From: Aquimarina litoralis
Lineage (GTDB): Bacteria; Bacteroidota; Bacteroidia; Flavobacteriales; Flavobacteriaceae
Assembly: GCF_019295435.1 (NCBI RefSeq)
Contig: NZ_WEKL01000022.1
Location: 54,150-90,470, forward strand
Reading direction: 5' to 3'
Length of the DNA stretch: 36,321 nt
The stretch's first letter is position 1. Each line of letters opens with the position of its first letter. Of the stretch, positions 23,519 to 31,410 are shown one piece after another. A model generated the notes under the pieces. It searched no databases. It saw nothing but the letters and a program-made list of their open reading frames with translations, and was not told the DNA's origin. Made by a program: the position numbers and the translations under genes.

Positions 23519-24156
23519 TGAATATAAACTATAAATTGGAAGATTTTATAACATCCTTGCGTGCGGTGACAATTCCAATGTTGTTATTAATAATGGCAAT
23601 GACTATAAAGGTTACTGCCTTGTTCTATCGGGATTTTGAAATCCCAAACATTCAATTCAAACTGTTCGCTTCTGTTCTTTTAGCATTATGCGTAGCGCTG
23701 ACTTTATTAACAACTAGCGTTAATTCTTACCTTCTTAAAGGGAAAAACAATTTTGGTTTCCCTGAATTATTTGCGATATCCAGCGTAATAGTAATGTTAT
23801 TAGTTTTTAAAGTTTTTGAAGATGATGGAAAACATTGGTCATGGTACTTTGAGAGGATTTTCCTTTCTACATTCTTAGGTAGTATTGAATATATCTATTC
23901 CAAGTTATTTGTAAAAAAATACAATGAAAGAAGGCTAAATATTGATAACACACTAAGATTAGAAGAAGTTCAGGCAAATTATGAAAAAGTTCAAAATGAA
24001 CTCCAAGAAACTAAAAAGGAACTCGATTCAGTGAAACACGAACTTTTTAAAGTACAACATGAGTTCCCTTGTCGTCATTGTGGTAAAGTTTTAAAATCAA
24101 TTAGTTCAAGAAAGAAACATGAAGCAAGTTGTAAATCTAATCCTAGAAATAAATAA
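23518..24156 (+). CDS. Membrane protein with cytosolic coiled coil and C2HC zinc finger
   Basis: The 212-residue protein has about four hydrophobic helices (near 16-36, 47-68, 80-100 and a weaker one about 110-125), then a coiled coil (about 140-182). The C-terminus has a zinc finger, C185-x2-C188-x12-H201-x3-C205 (CRHCGKVLK at its start). The finger-like end in a membrane protein is unusual for a bacterial or phage gene, and could tether DNA or a partner to the membrane. It is translationally coupled to the zinc-ribbon gene. Function unknown. Confidence 0.7.
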   Translation: MNINYKLEDFITSLRAVTIPMLLLIMAMTIKVTALFYRDFEIPNIQFKLFASVLLALCVALTLLTTSVNSYLLKGKNNFGFPELFAISSVIVMLLVFKVFEDDGKHWSWYFERIFLSTFLGSIEYIYSKLFVKKYNERRLNIDNTLRLEEVQANYEKVQNELQETKKELDSVKHELFKVQHEFPCRHCGKVLKSISSRKKHEASCKSNPRNK

Positions 24157-24162
24157 TTGGCT

Positions 24163-24492
24163 ATGAAATACGAAATACAAAATAGAATTTTACGCTCTTA
24201 TAAGCATACTTTTGATTACAACTATTGTAAACGTAAATACCTAGAGTATTCTAAAATGAGCTTAGACTATTTCAAACAGTGCTTGAAGAATCCTTTAAAG
24301 ATTGGAGAAATAGGTCATTTAAGTTGTTTCATTTTATGGGTTAAAAATAAAGAACAAGATGAATATAGGGATTGTCTTGGGGATTATGGATTAATTCATT
24401 TGCTTTTTCATTGTCTAGAAAATGAAGAAGAAATAGAAGCAATTGCAGAATATATTCACAAGCTATTTAAAGAGGATATCCAATTGGTTTAA
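24163..24492 (+). CDS. Unknown early-operon protein
   Basis: The ATG at 24163 is preferred to a TTG two codons upstream. The 109-residue protein is soluble and helical, with scattered Cys residues and an acidic C-terminal helix (ENEEEIEAIAEYIHKLF). It starts 6 bases after the previous stop and is the last gene before a 176-base gap, where late transcription probably begins. No family is recognised. Confidence 0.6.
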   Translation: MKYEIQNRILRSYKHTFDYNYCKRKYLEYSKMSLDYFKQCLKNPLKIGEIGHLSCFILWVKNKEQDEYRDCLGDYGLIHLLFHCLENEEEIEAIAEYIHKLFKEDIQLV

Positions 24493-24668
24493 TTTATTTA
24501 AAGTAACTTAACTACACTAAACAACACTTAAATTAGGATTTCAAGTCCAAAATCATATTAATACCACCTACTCTAATCATAACTCTACCTAGACCTAAGT
24601 TGATAAAAAAGCCCATCTAATAAAGCTCTTATTTAGCACTCGTTAGTTTTAATAAAAGGGGTGATTTT
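24493..24668. promoter_or_regulatory. Gap between early and late genes, likely late promoter region
   Basis: This 176-base gap is the largest in the rightward part of the element up to the spike gene. AAAAGGGGTG just before the TTG start of the next gene is a plausible ribosome-binding site. No exact TAnnTTTG box or clear terminator hairpin is visible, so the promoter may need a phage factor. Confidence 0.35.
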
Positions 24669-26345
24669 TTGAGTAATACAGATTATAATATTTTATTTAG
24701 ACCTTTAAAGTCCGGTAAGGATTATGATTCGTTATTGCCAAAAACGTTTTGCGAAAGTACGCGGTTAAGTTCAGGGAATACCGAGACAACCGTAAACCAC
24801 ATGATAGATTGGGTTCGTACCCATCAAAAACAGACGGAGAAGCTCTCCACCGTTCTTAAAGGGCGTACTTTGGCAGAAACGGTAACTTCAATTTACGATT
24901 TTCTTTACCATCATATCCAGTACAAAGCTGATGGAACCGATCAGTTGTTACGTTCTCCTGCTTGCGGTTGGTATCAAAGAAAAGAAGGGATTGACTGTAA
25001 GAGTTATTCTATTTTCGCTAGTTCTATTCTTACTAACTTAAGAATTTCACACATTATAAGACAAGTGAAACAACCTTTTCACTTTCCAGAGCAATTCACA
25101 CATGTATACATAGTAGTTCCAAAGAATGGCAAAGATCTAAAAAAAGGATACTTCGTTATCGATGCCACAAAACACGAAAACACAGAAGTACAATTCACCG
25201 AAAAAAAAGATGTATTTATGTCATTACCACATTATGGATTAAATGGAGCAGCTCCATTAATCACTGACAAAACACAGGAAGGATTCGAAAATTATCTAAA
25301 ACTTTTAAAAAGTGTTGGTGTTCGAATTGAAGTTATAAATAGTATCAGATCTGAAGTATACAAGTATCTAAAACAGGGGATTGATCCAGATTTTAAGATT
25401 TATAAACAAGGTGTTATTATCAATCGTAAACGTTTCTTATTTGAAACAAATAACGGTTTAAACCGTAGCGGTTCATCCTTAAGATCTGCAATTTCAGCTA
25501 TTGAACAATTAAGTATGAATCCTTCTGGACTTGGAAATCCAGATCAATCCACAAACGATAATAACCAGAATAGCGATCAGGAGTTAGAGGAAGTAACACA
25601 AGTTGTTTTAAATTCTAACTGGTTTGAGGATACTTTCGGTTCCATCTTTGCCAATGGTTTTGATTTCTCATGTTGGGGATCTTCTTACAATGAATCGACT
25701 GCCAAAAAACATGTGGCAGTTGACATGCCTTTTATCGTTTCTTATAGCGGACTGGACAAACAAATTACAGCGCCTAACCTTGCAAGATTTTTGAATTTAG
25801 CCAGAGGATATCAAGCAGATGCCATTGGTGGTCAAAACCCTCGATTCGCTAAATGTACACGCAAAGGACATGCAATTAGACAACAGGCTGTTGAAGCGGT
25901 GATTGCTGAAGTAATGAATGGTATTGGACAAGGATTCACTCTTAAATCTTTCGGTAAAGTCGAAGGAAATGTAAAAATACCACAAGGATTACCAGGTTAT
26001 GCTGCCGGAAGATCTTATCAATGGGGTAGAGTTCACGGAACAGAAAAGTATGAGTATACATCGTATGCACTAGAGCCTAAAACCAATACGTCCAACGGTG
26101 GAGCAATTAGCATTGGTAACGGAAACGGTAACAGTTCAACCGATTCAGGTGGTGGTAATACTCCAATAGTTACCAATCCTATCAATCCAAATCCAACCAA
26201 TCCAACACTGGTAACCGGTGCAAATTCACAAGGGAATACTTCAGGTACTAGTTCTAATGCGAACATTGGAATAGCTGTAGGAGCGCTAGCGATTGGAGGA
26301 TTGCTATTTAACAAACAAATAAAAAACGCATTCACTAAAAAATAA
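24669..26345 (+). CDS. Tail-anchored transglutaminase-like protein
   Basis: Translation seems to start at TTG 24669, preceded by AAAAGGGG; no better ATG is in frame before the catalytic part. The transglutaminase-like fold (about 45-170) has the expected triad order: Cys110 in EGIDCKSYS, His145 in FTHVYIVV and Asp165 in YFVIDATKH. A middle domain (about 300-450) is of unknown type. It is followed by a Gly/Asn/Ser/Thr linker and a C-terminal TM helix (about 530-550) ending in a lysine tail. It could be a virion enzyme acting on the envelope, or a protease/cross-linker for assembly. It heads the late block. Confidence 0.8.
   Translation: MSNTDYNILFRPLKSGKDYDSLLPKTFCESTRLSSGNTETTVNHMIDWVRTHQKQTEKLSTVLKGRTLAETVTSIYDFLYHHIQYKADGTDQLLRSPACGWYQRKEGIDCKSYSIFASSILTNLRISHIIRQVKQPFHFPEQFTHVYIVVPKNGKDLKKGYFVIDATKHENTEVQFTEKKDVFMSLPHYGLNGAAPLITDKTQEGFENYLKLLKSVGVRIEVINSIRSEVYKYLKQGIDPDFKIYKQGVIINRKRFLFETNNGLNRSGSSLRSAISAIEQLSMNPSGLGNPDQSTNDNNQNSDQELEEVTQVVLNSNWFEDTFGSIFANGFDFSCWGSSYNESTAKKHVAVDMPFIVSYSGLDKQITAPNLARFLNLARGYQADAIGGQNPRFAKCTRKGHAIRQQAVEAVIAEVMNGIGQGFTLKSFGKVEGNVKIPQGLPGYAAGRSYQWGRVHGTEKYEYTSYALEPKTNTSNGGAISIGNGNGNSSTDSGGGNTPIVTNPINPNPTNPTLVTGANSQGNTSGTSSNANIGIAVGALAIGGLLFNKQIKNAFTKK
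25453..25466. repeat. Extended CGGTT/AACCG palindrome, copy 3
   Basis: ACGGTTTAAACCGT is a perfect 14-bp palindrome inside the transglutaminase-like gene. It has two central bases rather than one between the half-sites compared with the other copies. Confidence 0.55.
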
Positions 26346-26353
26346 AAAGTAAG

Positions 26354-27295
26354 ATGGGATTATTTGGTAAAGGTTGGTTTCGTAAATTATTTAGGGTTGT
26401 AGTAACGGCTGTAGCTACATCGATTAATCCGTTTTTAGGAGGATTGGTTGCTGCTGGTTTTGCTGCTTTCCCAATTGAGAAATCATTCAGCGAAAATGAC
26501 AGTCCTTTTGTACAAAATGAAGTTACTAAATGGACAAATAAGTTTTTTAGTCCGTATATCTTAAAAGCAACACAAATCTTTACAAAAGATAAAACGGATG
26601 GTATTGACTTAATTACGCATAAGTTTCAGGTCGGATCTGTAAATCTATTTCTAATGGATTTAGCGATTTTAAAGGTGTATTATTCTTATAAAGCTGGAAG
26701 AACCAAAGGAGATCAACATAAAATCTATAACTATAAAAGCGAGATAGTTGACTTTTTTATTCAGGAATTTACCAAAGGTTATTTTGCTATGGTAAAACAA
26801 GGTGTAACCAACGGAAGTCTTCAAAAACCTGACCTTGTTGCTAAACCTCCTTTAGAATTAGAGAAAGTTCAAGTTACTGCTTCAGATTTTCACAAAATTG
26901 ATCCTTTCTATATGGATTGGGAAGGCAATAAAGTTGTTGCTACCTATTACGCATTTAAAAGAGATCAATTAATACCCATTGAAGATAGACCTATTGATAT
27001 TCCAAATGATTTTCCAATAGATGATCCAATACCAGTGGATTTACCGGATGTATTCCCAGATAATATATCAGTTTCAGATCAGAACCATGATTTGCCACCA
27101 ATTTTTGTAGACGGTGATGTAATTATAACCGATAAACCAGATGGTTCTGGAGTAGTAGTAGGTGGTAGCGGTAGTAATACAACAACGGATAACGGAACGG
27201 TTGAACCGTCAAGTAAGTTTCCATGGTGGATTGTAGTTGCTGGTGGTTTGGTGTCCTACTACATCATTAAAAAACCGAATAAAAAGAAAGGATAA
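26354..27295 (+). CDS. Tail-anchored structural-type protein with a TonB-box-like motif
   Basis: The 313-residue protein starts 9 bases after the transglutaminase stop. A hydrophobic N-terminal stretch (about 12-35) is followed by a helical domain (about 50-165). LELEKVQVTASD at about 173-184 is very like the TonB box of Bacteroidota receptors. Then come a Pro/Asp-rich spacer (about 215-270) and a Gly-rich linker, and a C-terminal TM helix (about 288-305) with the tail KKPNKKKG. The linker-TM-Lys arrangement matches the previous gene and the 31.0-kb gene. It is probably a virion membrane or receptor-interaction protein. Family unknown. Confidence 0.7.
   Translation: MGLFGKGWFRKLFRVVVTAVATSINPFLGGLVAAGFAAFPIEKSFSENDSPFVQNEVTKWTNKFFSPYILKATQIFTKDKTDGIDLITHKFQVGSVNLFLMDLAILKVYYSYKAGRTKGDQHKIYNYKSEIVDFFIQEFTKGYFAMVKQGVTNGSLQKPDLVAKPPLELEKVQVTASDFHKIDPFYMDWEGNKVVATYYAFKRDQLIPIEDRPIDIPNDFPIDDPIPVDLPDVFPDNISVSDQNHDLPPIFVDGDVIITDKPDGSGVVVGGSGSNTTTDNGTVEPSSKFPWWIVVAGGLVSYYIIKKPNKKKG
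27198..27208. repeat. CGGTTNAACCG palindrome, copy 4
   Basis: Reads CGGTTGAACCG, extendable by one base each side, inside the 313-residue protein gene. Confidence 0.6.
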
Positions 27296-27361
27296 TCGTT
27301 GCTTTCGGTGATCGTCGCAGAAGCACATTATTATATATGTTAAACTAAAAATTGAAAACAA

Positions 27362-27823
27362 ATGCTTGACAATTTAAATCAAAAATCGGCAGCGGTTGCA
27401 CTTCCCCATTTATTCGGTGGTACAGCTGGTGTTGCGGCATCGGGTGCTTTACAAGCAGTCGTACCGGAGAAAAGTAAAAAGATTGTGAATATCGCAAAGC
27501 TACTTGGATCTACAGTGGTGTTAATAGCATCGCAAGGTTCTTCAAAATCGATTAAAGCTACTTCTTTCTTTTTAGGAGGAATGGCGATTGAATCTTCGTT
27601 AGCCTTAGCAAAAGACTTACTAAAAAGTAAAATCAATACTTCAGATACAGCAACAACTGGAGATAAAGTATTGGCTGGAGCTTTAGGGCTTGGATGTCCT
27701 GGTGGATCATGTGGAAAAGGGATTAGAATGCCTTACAGAGCATTGAGAATGCCTTCTACCTCTTTTGATTCCACTTTCGAAATAGTTGGAGATAGCCCAA
27801 CAATGGAGAAATCATATAGATAA
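27362..27823 (+). CDS. Hydrophobic small protein, possible virion membrane protein
   Basis: The 153-residue protein has Ala/Gly-rich hydrophobic segments (about 10-33, 45-60 and 68-85) and a Cys/Gly loop, GCPGGSCGKG, near residue 113. The C-terminus is polar. There is no signal peptide. It lies just before the candidate coat gene with a 60-base gap. Its composition fits an internal membrane protein of a lipid-containing particle, but nothing specific identifies it. Confidence 0.65.
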   Translation: MLDNLNQKSAAVALPHLFGGTAGVAASGALQAVVPEKSKKIVNIAKLLGSTVVLIASQGSSKSIKATSFFLGGMAIESSLALAKDLLKSKINTSDTATTGDKVLAGALGLGCPGGSCGKGIRMPYRALRMPSTSFDSTFEIVGDSPTMEKSYR

Positions 27824-27883
27824 GCTCCTATAAAGACTAGGTAAAAAAAACAGTTTAAATAATTCTTTTAAAAAAGTAAAAAA

Positions 27884-28486
27884 ATGAAAAATTATAATGA
27901 AACGGAAATCGATAAGGCATATGGATTTCTTCAGTCTCAAAGCCAAGTTTTAAGTACTGGTTTAAGAACAGATATGTCAAATGGTTCGATAAGAGTATTA
28001 CATCATATTGGTTATATCCGTAAGGAAATTACTGGAGGTGCTGGTACCATCCAATTGATAACTGCGAAAACAGATAAGGTAGATGGTATCTCTACTTTCA
28101 ATGGTAAAAAATTAGATAGCGGTGAAGCTGTTGTTTTCAATGCTATCGCTGTAGGATTTAAACATTCTGCCAATCAAGTATCACCAGCTGCATTAAGCTA
28201 CGGTTCAACCGAAGAACCAGCGATCAGAAATGCAAAGCTGATTGTTTCTCAGGGACCTAGAAAGATTGTAGAATTGCCATTATTAGATCTTATAAGAGCT
28301 GATAGAGATATGGTAAAGCCAGAAGACAGATACTACAATTTAGGAGATTGGTATGTATTAGCTGACGAACAAGCCATTGATATCGATATCAAATTCCCTG
28401 AAGATGTTTCGGTACCGGTAACAGCTAATGAACACGATTATATCGAGGTGTTATTCAAAGGATACCAGACTATCGATAACAAGTAA
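27884..28486 (+). CDS. Candidate major coat protein
   Basis: The 200-residue protein has no membrane segment, is beta-rich by composition, and starts with a short helix. A run of A+G (AAAAAAGTAAAAAAATG) precedes the ATG. It is set apart from its neighbours by gaps of 60 and 69 bases and is followed by a strong hairpin terminator at 28512-28541, unlike the other tightly packed late genes. Such isolation is typical of the most abundant virion protein. A single or vertical jelly-roll coat protein would fit the size, but I see no diagnostic motif and no similarity I recognise. The call is inference. Confidence 0.45.
   Translation: MKNYNETEIDKAYGFLQSQSQVLSTGLRTDMSNGSIRVLHHIGYIRKEITGGAGTIQLITAKTDKVDGISTFNGKKLDSGEAVVFNAIAVGFKHSANQVSPAALSYGSTEEPAIRNAKLIVSQGPRKIVELPLLDLIRADRDMVKPEDRYYNLGDWYVLADEQAIDIDIKFPEDVSVPVTANEHDYIEVLFKGYQTIDNK
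28201..28211. repeat. CGGTTNAACCG palindrome, copy 5
   Basis: Reads CGGTTCAACCG inside the candidate coat gene, the same 11-bp sequence as copy 1. Confidence 0.6.
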
Positions 28487-28511
28487 TCGAAGTAAATAGA
28501 ATTCTTTCATT

Positions 28512-28541
28512 AAAAGCCTTGTCTTAGGGGGCAAGGCTTTT
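28512..28541 (+). terminator. Strong terminator after the candidate coat gene
   Basis: AAAAGCCTTG (28512-28521) pairs perfectly with CAAGGCTTTT (28532-28541) around TCTTAGGGGG, with the T-run continuing to 28543. It lies 25 bases after the stop. Because the next genes run in the same direction with no obvious new promoter, it probably works as a partial terminator that lowers expression of downstream genes. Confidence 0.85.
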
Positions 28542-28555
28542 TTAAAAACAGTATT

Positions 28556-28924
28556 ATGGAAAACTCGATGTATACTTTCAAAACGGAAACTTTGGATATT
28601 ACGCTGGCTGCTAATCAAAGTCAAAATTCTGAGAAAATCCGTATTGATGAAGCGGTAGAAGTAAGAGTCGCAGCTGTTGTTAAAGGCACAGTAGACAAGA
28701 TCTTAAACTTAGGTTTTTACGAGCAAGGACAGGTTATCAATGATCCTATGGATGTTTCTTTATGGAAGCGAATAGAAATAGGACAGCATCCAATCGATGG
28801 TTTTTTCCCATTGAATAGTAAAGGAAACAAGGATATCGAAGCAAGATTAATCGCACCTGAAGTATTTAACTCAGCGATTAATGTACAACTGGTATTTGCG
28901 ATCAAACAAGTTGCAAGATGTTAA
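28556..28924 (+). CDS. Small beta-rich late protein
   Basis: The 122-residue protein (ATG at 28556; a second in-frame ATG is 4 codons later) has alternating hydrophobic and polar residues across most of its length (for example EAVEVRVAAVVKG and INVQLVFAIKQV), indicating a beta sandwich. It has no signal or membrane helix. It overlaps the next gene by 7 bases. It could be a minor capsid, vertex or coat-like protein. No family is recognised. Confidence 0.65.
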   Translation: MENSMYTFKTETLDITLAANQSQNSEKIRIDEAVEVRVAAVVKGTVDKILNLGFYEQGQVINDPMDVSLWKRIEIGQHPIDGFFPLNSKGNKDIEARLIAPEVFNSAINVQLVFAIKQVARC

Positions 28925-29217
28925 AAACATTTCAGGAAGCCATATTAAATTTATTGGGATATACTACGCTAATGGTATCCGATACTTTATTGAAAACTGA
29001 TAACAATTTTTCTTTGGATGGAATGATTGCTCCACGTTTTCATAATGAAGGCGATACTGATGTAATTATTCACAATATCACAGTTAGACCAGGAGAAATG
29101 TTTAACTGTTCGGCTACTATCATTCCAATGTCCGGTAGGATTCCCATTATCATAAAAGAAGGAGCAAATTCCAAACTCGTATGTATTTATAATACGATTG
29201 TCAAAAAACAATGTTAA
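28918..29217 (+). CDS. Small beta-rich late protein
   Basis: The 99-residue protein starts inside the end of the previous gene. A short hydrophobic N-terminal helix is followed by beta-like sequence (VIIHNITVRPGEMFN, IPIIIKEGANSKLVCI). Two Cys near the C-terminus could pair. Like its neighbour it may be a minor virion protein. Not recognised. Confidence 0.6.
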   Translation: MLKTFQEAILNLLGYTTLMVSDTLLKTDNNFSLDGMIAPRFHNEGDTDVIIHNITVRPGEMFNCSATIIPMSGRIPIIIKEGANSKLVCIYNTIVKKQC

Positions 29218-29219
29218 GC

Positions 29220-30032
29220 ATGGAACCAGCAATCAAACGCGCTTTAGAACGCTTAGAAAGAGAAAATTTAATTATCGAGGTCAAAGACCACGTAACAGGT
29301 AGTAGTATCGTTAGTAAAAACGATAAGATTACCGGTAGTAAAATGATTGAACAAAGCGGTAGCATTGAAAACTGGTTATTAGATCATGTAAAGGCAAAGG
29401 GATATGAAAAAATACAAATTCAATTATTTGCTCCTAGAGGGAATGCTGCTGTACGTGAAGGATTAGCTCTTAATATGGGATTTGGAGAAAGACCAAAACC
29501 TGAAGAAAACCGAACCGTTCAACCGTTACCAACCCAGCAAGGATTAAATGCGCCAACGGGATTAGCAATGGCGGATCACTTAGGACTTTTGGTAGATAGA
29601 AGGGAACTGGAAAGAGTACGCGAAGAATTAAAACAGGAAAAAGAAAAAGCGGATAAACTAGCTAAGGAAAAAGAACAATTAGAATCCGATAAGCGCCATT
29701 TAGAAAAAAGCAATGATAACAAAGTTTTTTGGGGTGGTTTATTAAAAGAAGCGCTACCAGCTTTAAATGGACTTGCTTCGATGGCAACGCAATCCAAAGG
29801 ATTAGCAGCACCACAACAACAACCATCTTTAGACATACCACAAGGAGCTAAAGGAGAATTGATCAATGTGATTTTAAACGCTGAAGGCATATCAGATGAT
29901 CAGGTGGTTTCCATCTATTATGTGCTGGAAGCATTTAGCAATAACAATCAGGCATTTGTAAATGCGCTAGAACAATTATTTACAGAACACAATATTAAAG
30001 CAAATGGGAATAGTCAAAGTAACGGGCAATAG
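29220..30032 (+). CDS. Late coiled-coil protein
   Basis: Starts at 29211 (overlapping the previous stop) and 29220 are both possible; the second lies 2 bases after that stop. The product of about 270 residues begins with a mixed domain (1-90), then has a Pro/Gln spacer, a long charged coiled coil (about 125-165, rich in KEKEQLE), a Gly/Ala-rich segment with weak hydrophobic character, and a helical end (about 205-250). A scaffold or assembly role would suit a coiled-coil protein next to coat genes, but this is only a suggestion. Confidence 0.65.
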   Translation: MEPAIKRALERLERENLIIEVKDHVTGSSIVSKNDKITGSKMIEQSGSIENWLLDHVKAKGYEKIQIQLFAPRGNAAVREGLALNMGFGERPKPEENRTVQPLPTQQGLNAPTGLAMADHLGLLVDRRELERVREELKQEKEKADKLAKEKEQLESDKRHLEKSNDNKVFWGGLLKEALPALNGLASMATQSKGLAAPQQQPSLDIPQGAKGELINVILNAEGISDDQVVSIYYVLEAFSNNNQAFVNALEQLFTEHNIKANGNSQSNGQ

Positions 30033-30189
30033 TCCAATATCAGTCAACCAAAGAACAAAGCAATTACAGTATTTACAAGATAATTTAACGGATAACGAAC
30101 TGAATAAACTACATGAGTTGTCCAAATCATCGGTTGCCAGAAATGCACTTGTGAATAAATGGCAGATGATCCAATCATTTTTAATGTAA
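30004..30189 (+). CDS. 61-aa helical protein
   Basis: It overlaps the coiled-coil gene by 29 bases and its stop directly abuts the next ATG, so it fits the tight late operon. The product is helical (TDNELNKLHELSKSSVARNALVNKW) and slightly basic, with no membrane segment. Unknown function. Confidence 0.55.
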   Translation: MGIVKVTGNSPISVNQRTKQLQYLQDNLTDNELNKLHELSKSSVARNALVNKWQMIQSFLM

Positions 30190-30963
30190 ATGAATAAGAA
30201 GAAAAAGCATAAAGGTTTAGGTAATCCGGCTGCTTTGGTAGCTGCAAATGCATTGGCTCCATCGGTTAGTAAAGCAACGGATAAGAGTATTGATTTTTTT
30301 GGTCGAAATGCAAAGCCTATTTTTTTGACAGCTGCATCTTTGGCGTTGATTTATTTTGGTCCAAAATGGTACCGTAATTGGCGTGCTAAAAAGTATGCAA
30401 ATGACAATATTGGAAATCCTAATGTCACGGCTGCCGGTATTATTTACAATTCCTTTACCCGTTTTGAACCGCCAACGTACTTATCGTTGATCCTACCTAC
30501 GTTCGATATTTCTACCGATGAAGATGCTTTATTCAAAATAGCATCGGATCCACGAATCAATATCAAAACCGTAGCGGAAGCGTACCGTATACTATTCCAG
30601 AGAAATCTGGCTTTTGATGTGCAAAACGGGCTGAATACTGATGAACTCAACACCTTCTATTCTATTTTACAGTCGGGTATCACTAATGATTCCGATACGC
30701 TATATCCAATAGGAACAACCTTATTTGTCGCCAAAAAAGATGGTGTTATTGTGAATAAAGCAGAACAAGACGAACACGGGAATTGGGTAGGTACCAATGA
30801 ACTTTTTGCACAAGCAGAATTCAATGAAGAATTAGGAGAAGTTATCGCCAATGGAAACTTTGAAGGAGAAAACTATTACATCGTAAAGGACTGTAATTTT
30901 TTAGGACTGGGATGTGATCAAGGTGTGGTATTACAAAATCAAATTAGAAACGAAAAACTCTAG
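30190..30963 (+). CDS. Late membrane-anchored protein
   Basis: The 257-residue protein has a very basic start (MNKKKKHKG), an Ala-rich segment, and one strong TM helix (about 38-56, IFLTAASLALIYFGP) followed by a basic stop-transfer patch (WRAKK). A soluble domain of about 190 residues follows, with a helix-rich part and a beta-rich end, finishing in a Cys-containing stretch (KDCNFLGLGCDQG). The start abuts the stop of the previous gene. It is a candidate virion membrane protein; no family is recognised. Confidence 0.65.
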   Translation: MNKKKKHKGLGNPAALVAANALAPSVSKATDKSIDFFGRNAKPIFLTAASLALIYFGPKWYRNWRAKKYANDNIGNPNVTAAGIIYNSFTRFEPPTYLSLILPTFDISTDEDALFKIASDPRINIKTVAEAYRILFQRNLAFDVQNGLNTDELNTFYSILQSGITNDSDTLYPIGTTLFVAKKDGVIVNKAEQDEHGNWVGTNELFAQAEFNEELGEVIANGNFEGENYYIVKDCNFLGLGCDQGVVLQNQIRNEKL

Positions 30964-30966
30964 AAA

Positions 30967-31410
30967 ATGACAAAACTAAAACAACACGGATGCAATGGTC
31001 AAAAGATCATACCAATTTCTTTGCCACCAGTATTTGATTTACCGCCTGCACCATTATCAGGTCAGGTTCGTGTAATTAATGGTTTTGGAGATCCTTTGGA
31101 AGGTGTACACGTGCAAAAAACAAGTGGAGGATTCGCAACCATTACCAATCAAAATGGTGTTGCGCAATTAGAAGCAATGGGAAATGAAAGTTTTATGTTT
31201 TCTCATATCGGAAAAGAAACGCGAACACTCGCTTTTAACGATATCTCAGGAGGTGAAGTGGTATTAGAGGATGAATTAAATATGCTTGATGAAGTGGTTA
31301 TAACTGCAAAAAAACCAAAGTATCAAAAGGTATGGTTAGCAGCTGGAGCAGTAGCTTTAGGACTATTGCTATTCAGAAAGAAGAAAGAACCTAAAAAGGT
31401 AAACCTATAA
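30967..31410 (+). CDS. Carboxypeptidase-regulatory-like protein resembling the N-terminus of SusC, with membrane anchor
   Basis: The 147-residue protein has a CarboxypepD_reg-like beta sandwich (about 30-95: GQVRVINGFGDPLEGVHV, then FSHIGKETRTL). It is followed by LDEVVITAKKP at about 103-113, which matches the TonB box of SusC/TonB-dependent receptors. There is no plug or barrel. A TM helix (about 120-137) and a Lys/Glu tail (RKKKEPKKVNL) end the protein. So it looks like a receptor N-terminal extension fused to a tail anchor. It overlaps the M15 gene by 1 base. A virion protein contacting the host TonB machinery is a possible role. Confidence 0.75.
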   Translation: MTKLKQHGCNGQKIIPISLPPVFDLPPAPLSGQVRVINGFGDPLEGVHVQKTSGGFATITNQNGVAQLEAMGNESFMFSHIGKETRTLAFNDISGGEVVLEDELNMLDEVVITAKKPKYQKVWLAAGAVALGLLLFRKKKEPKKVNL

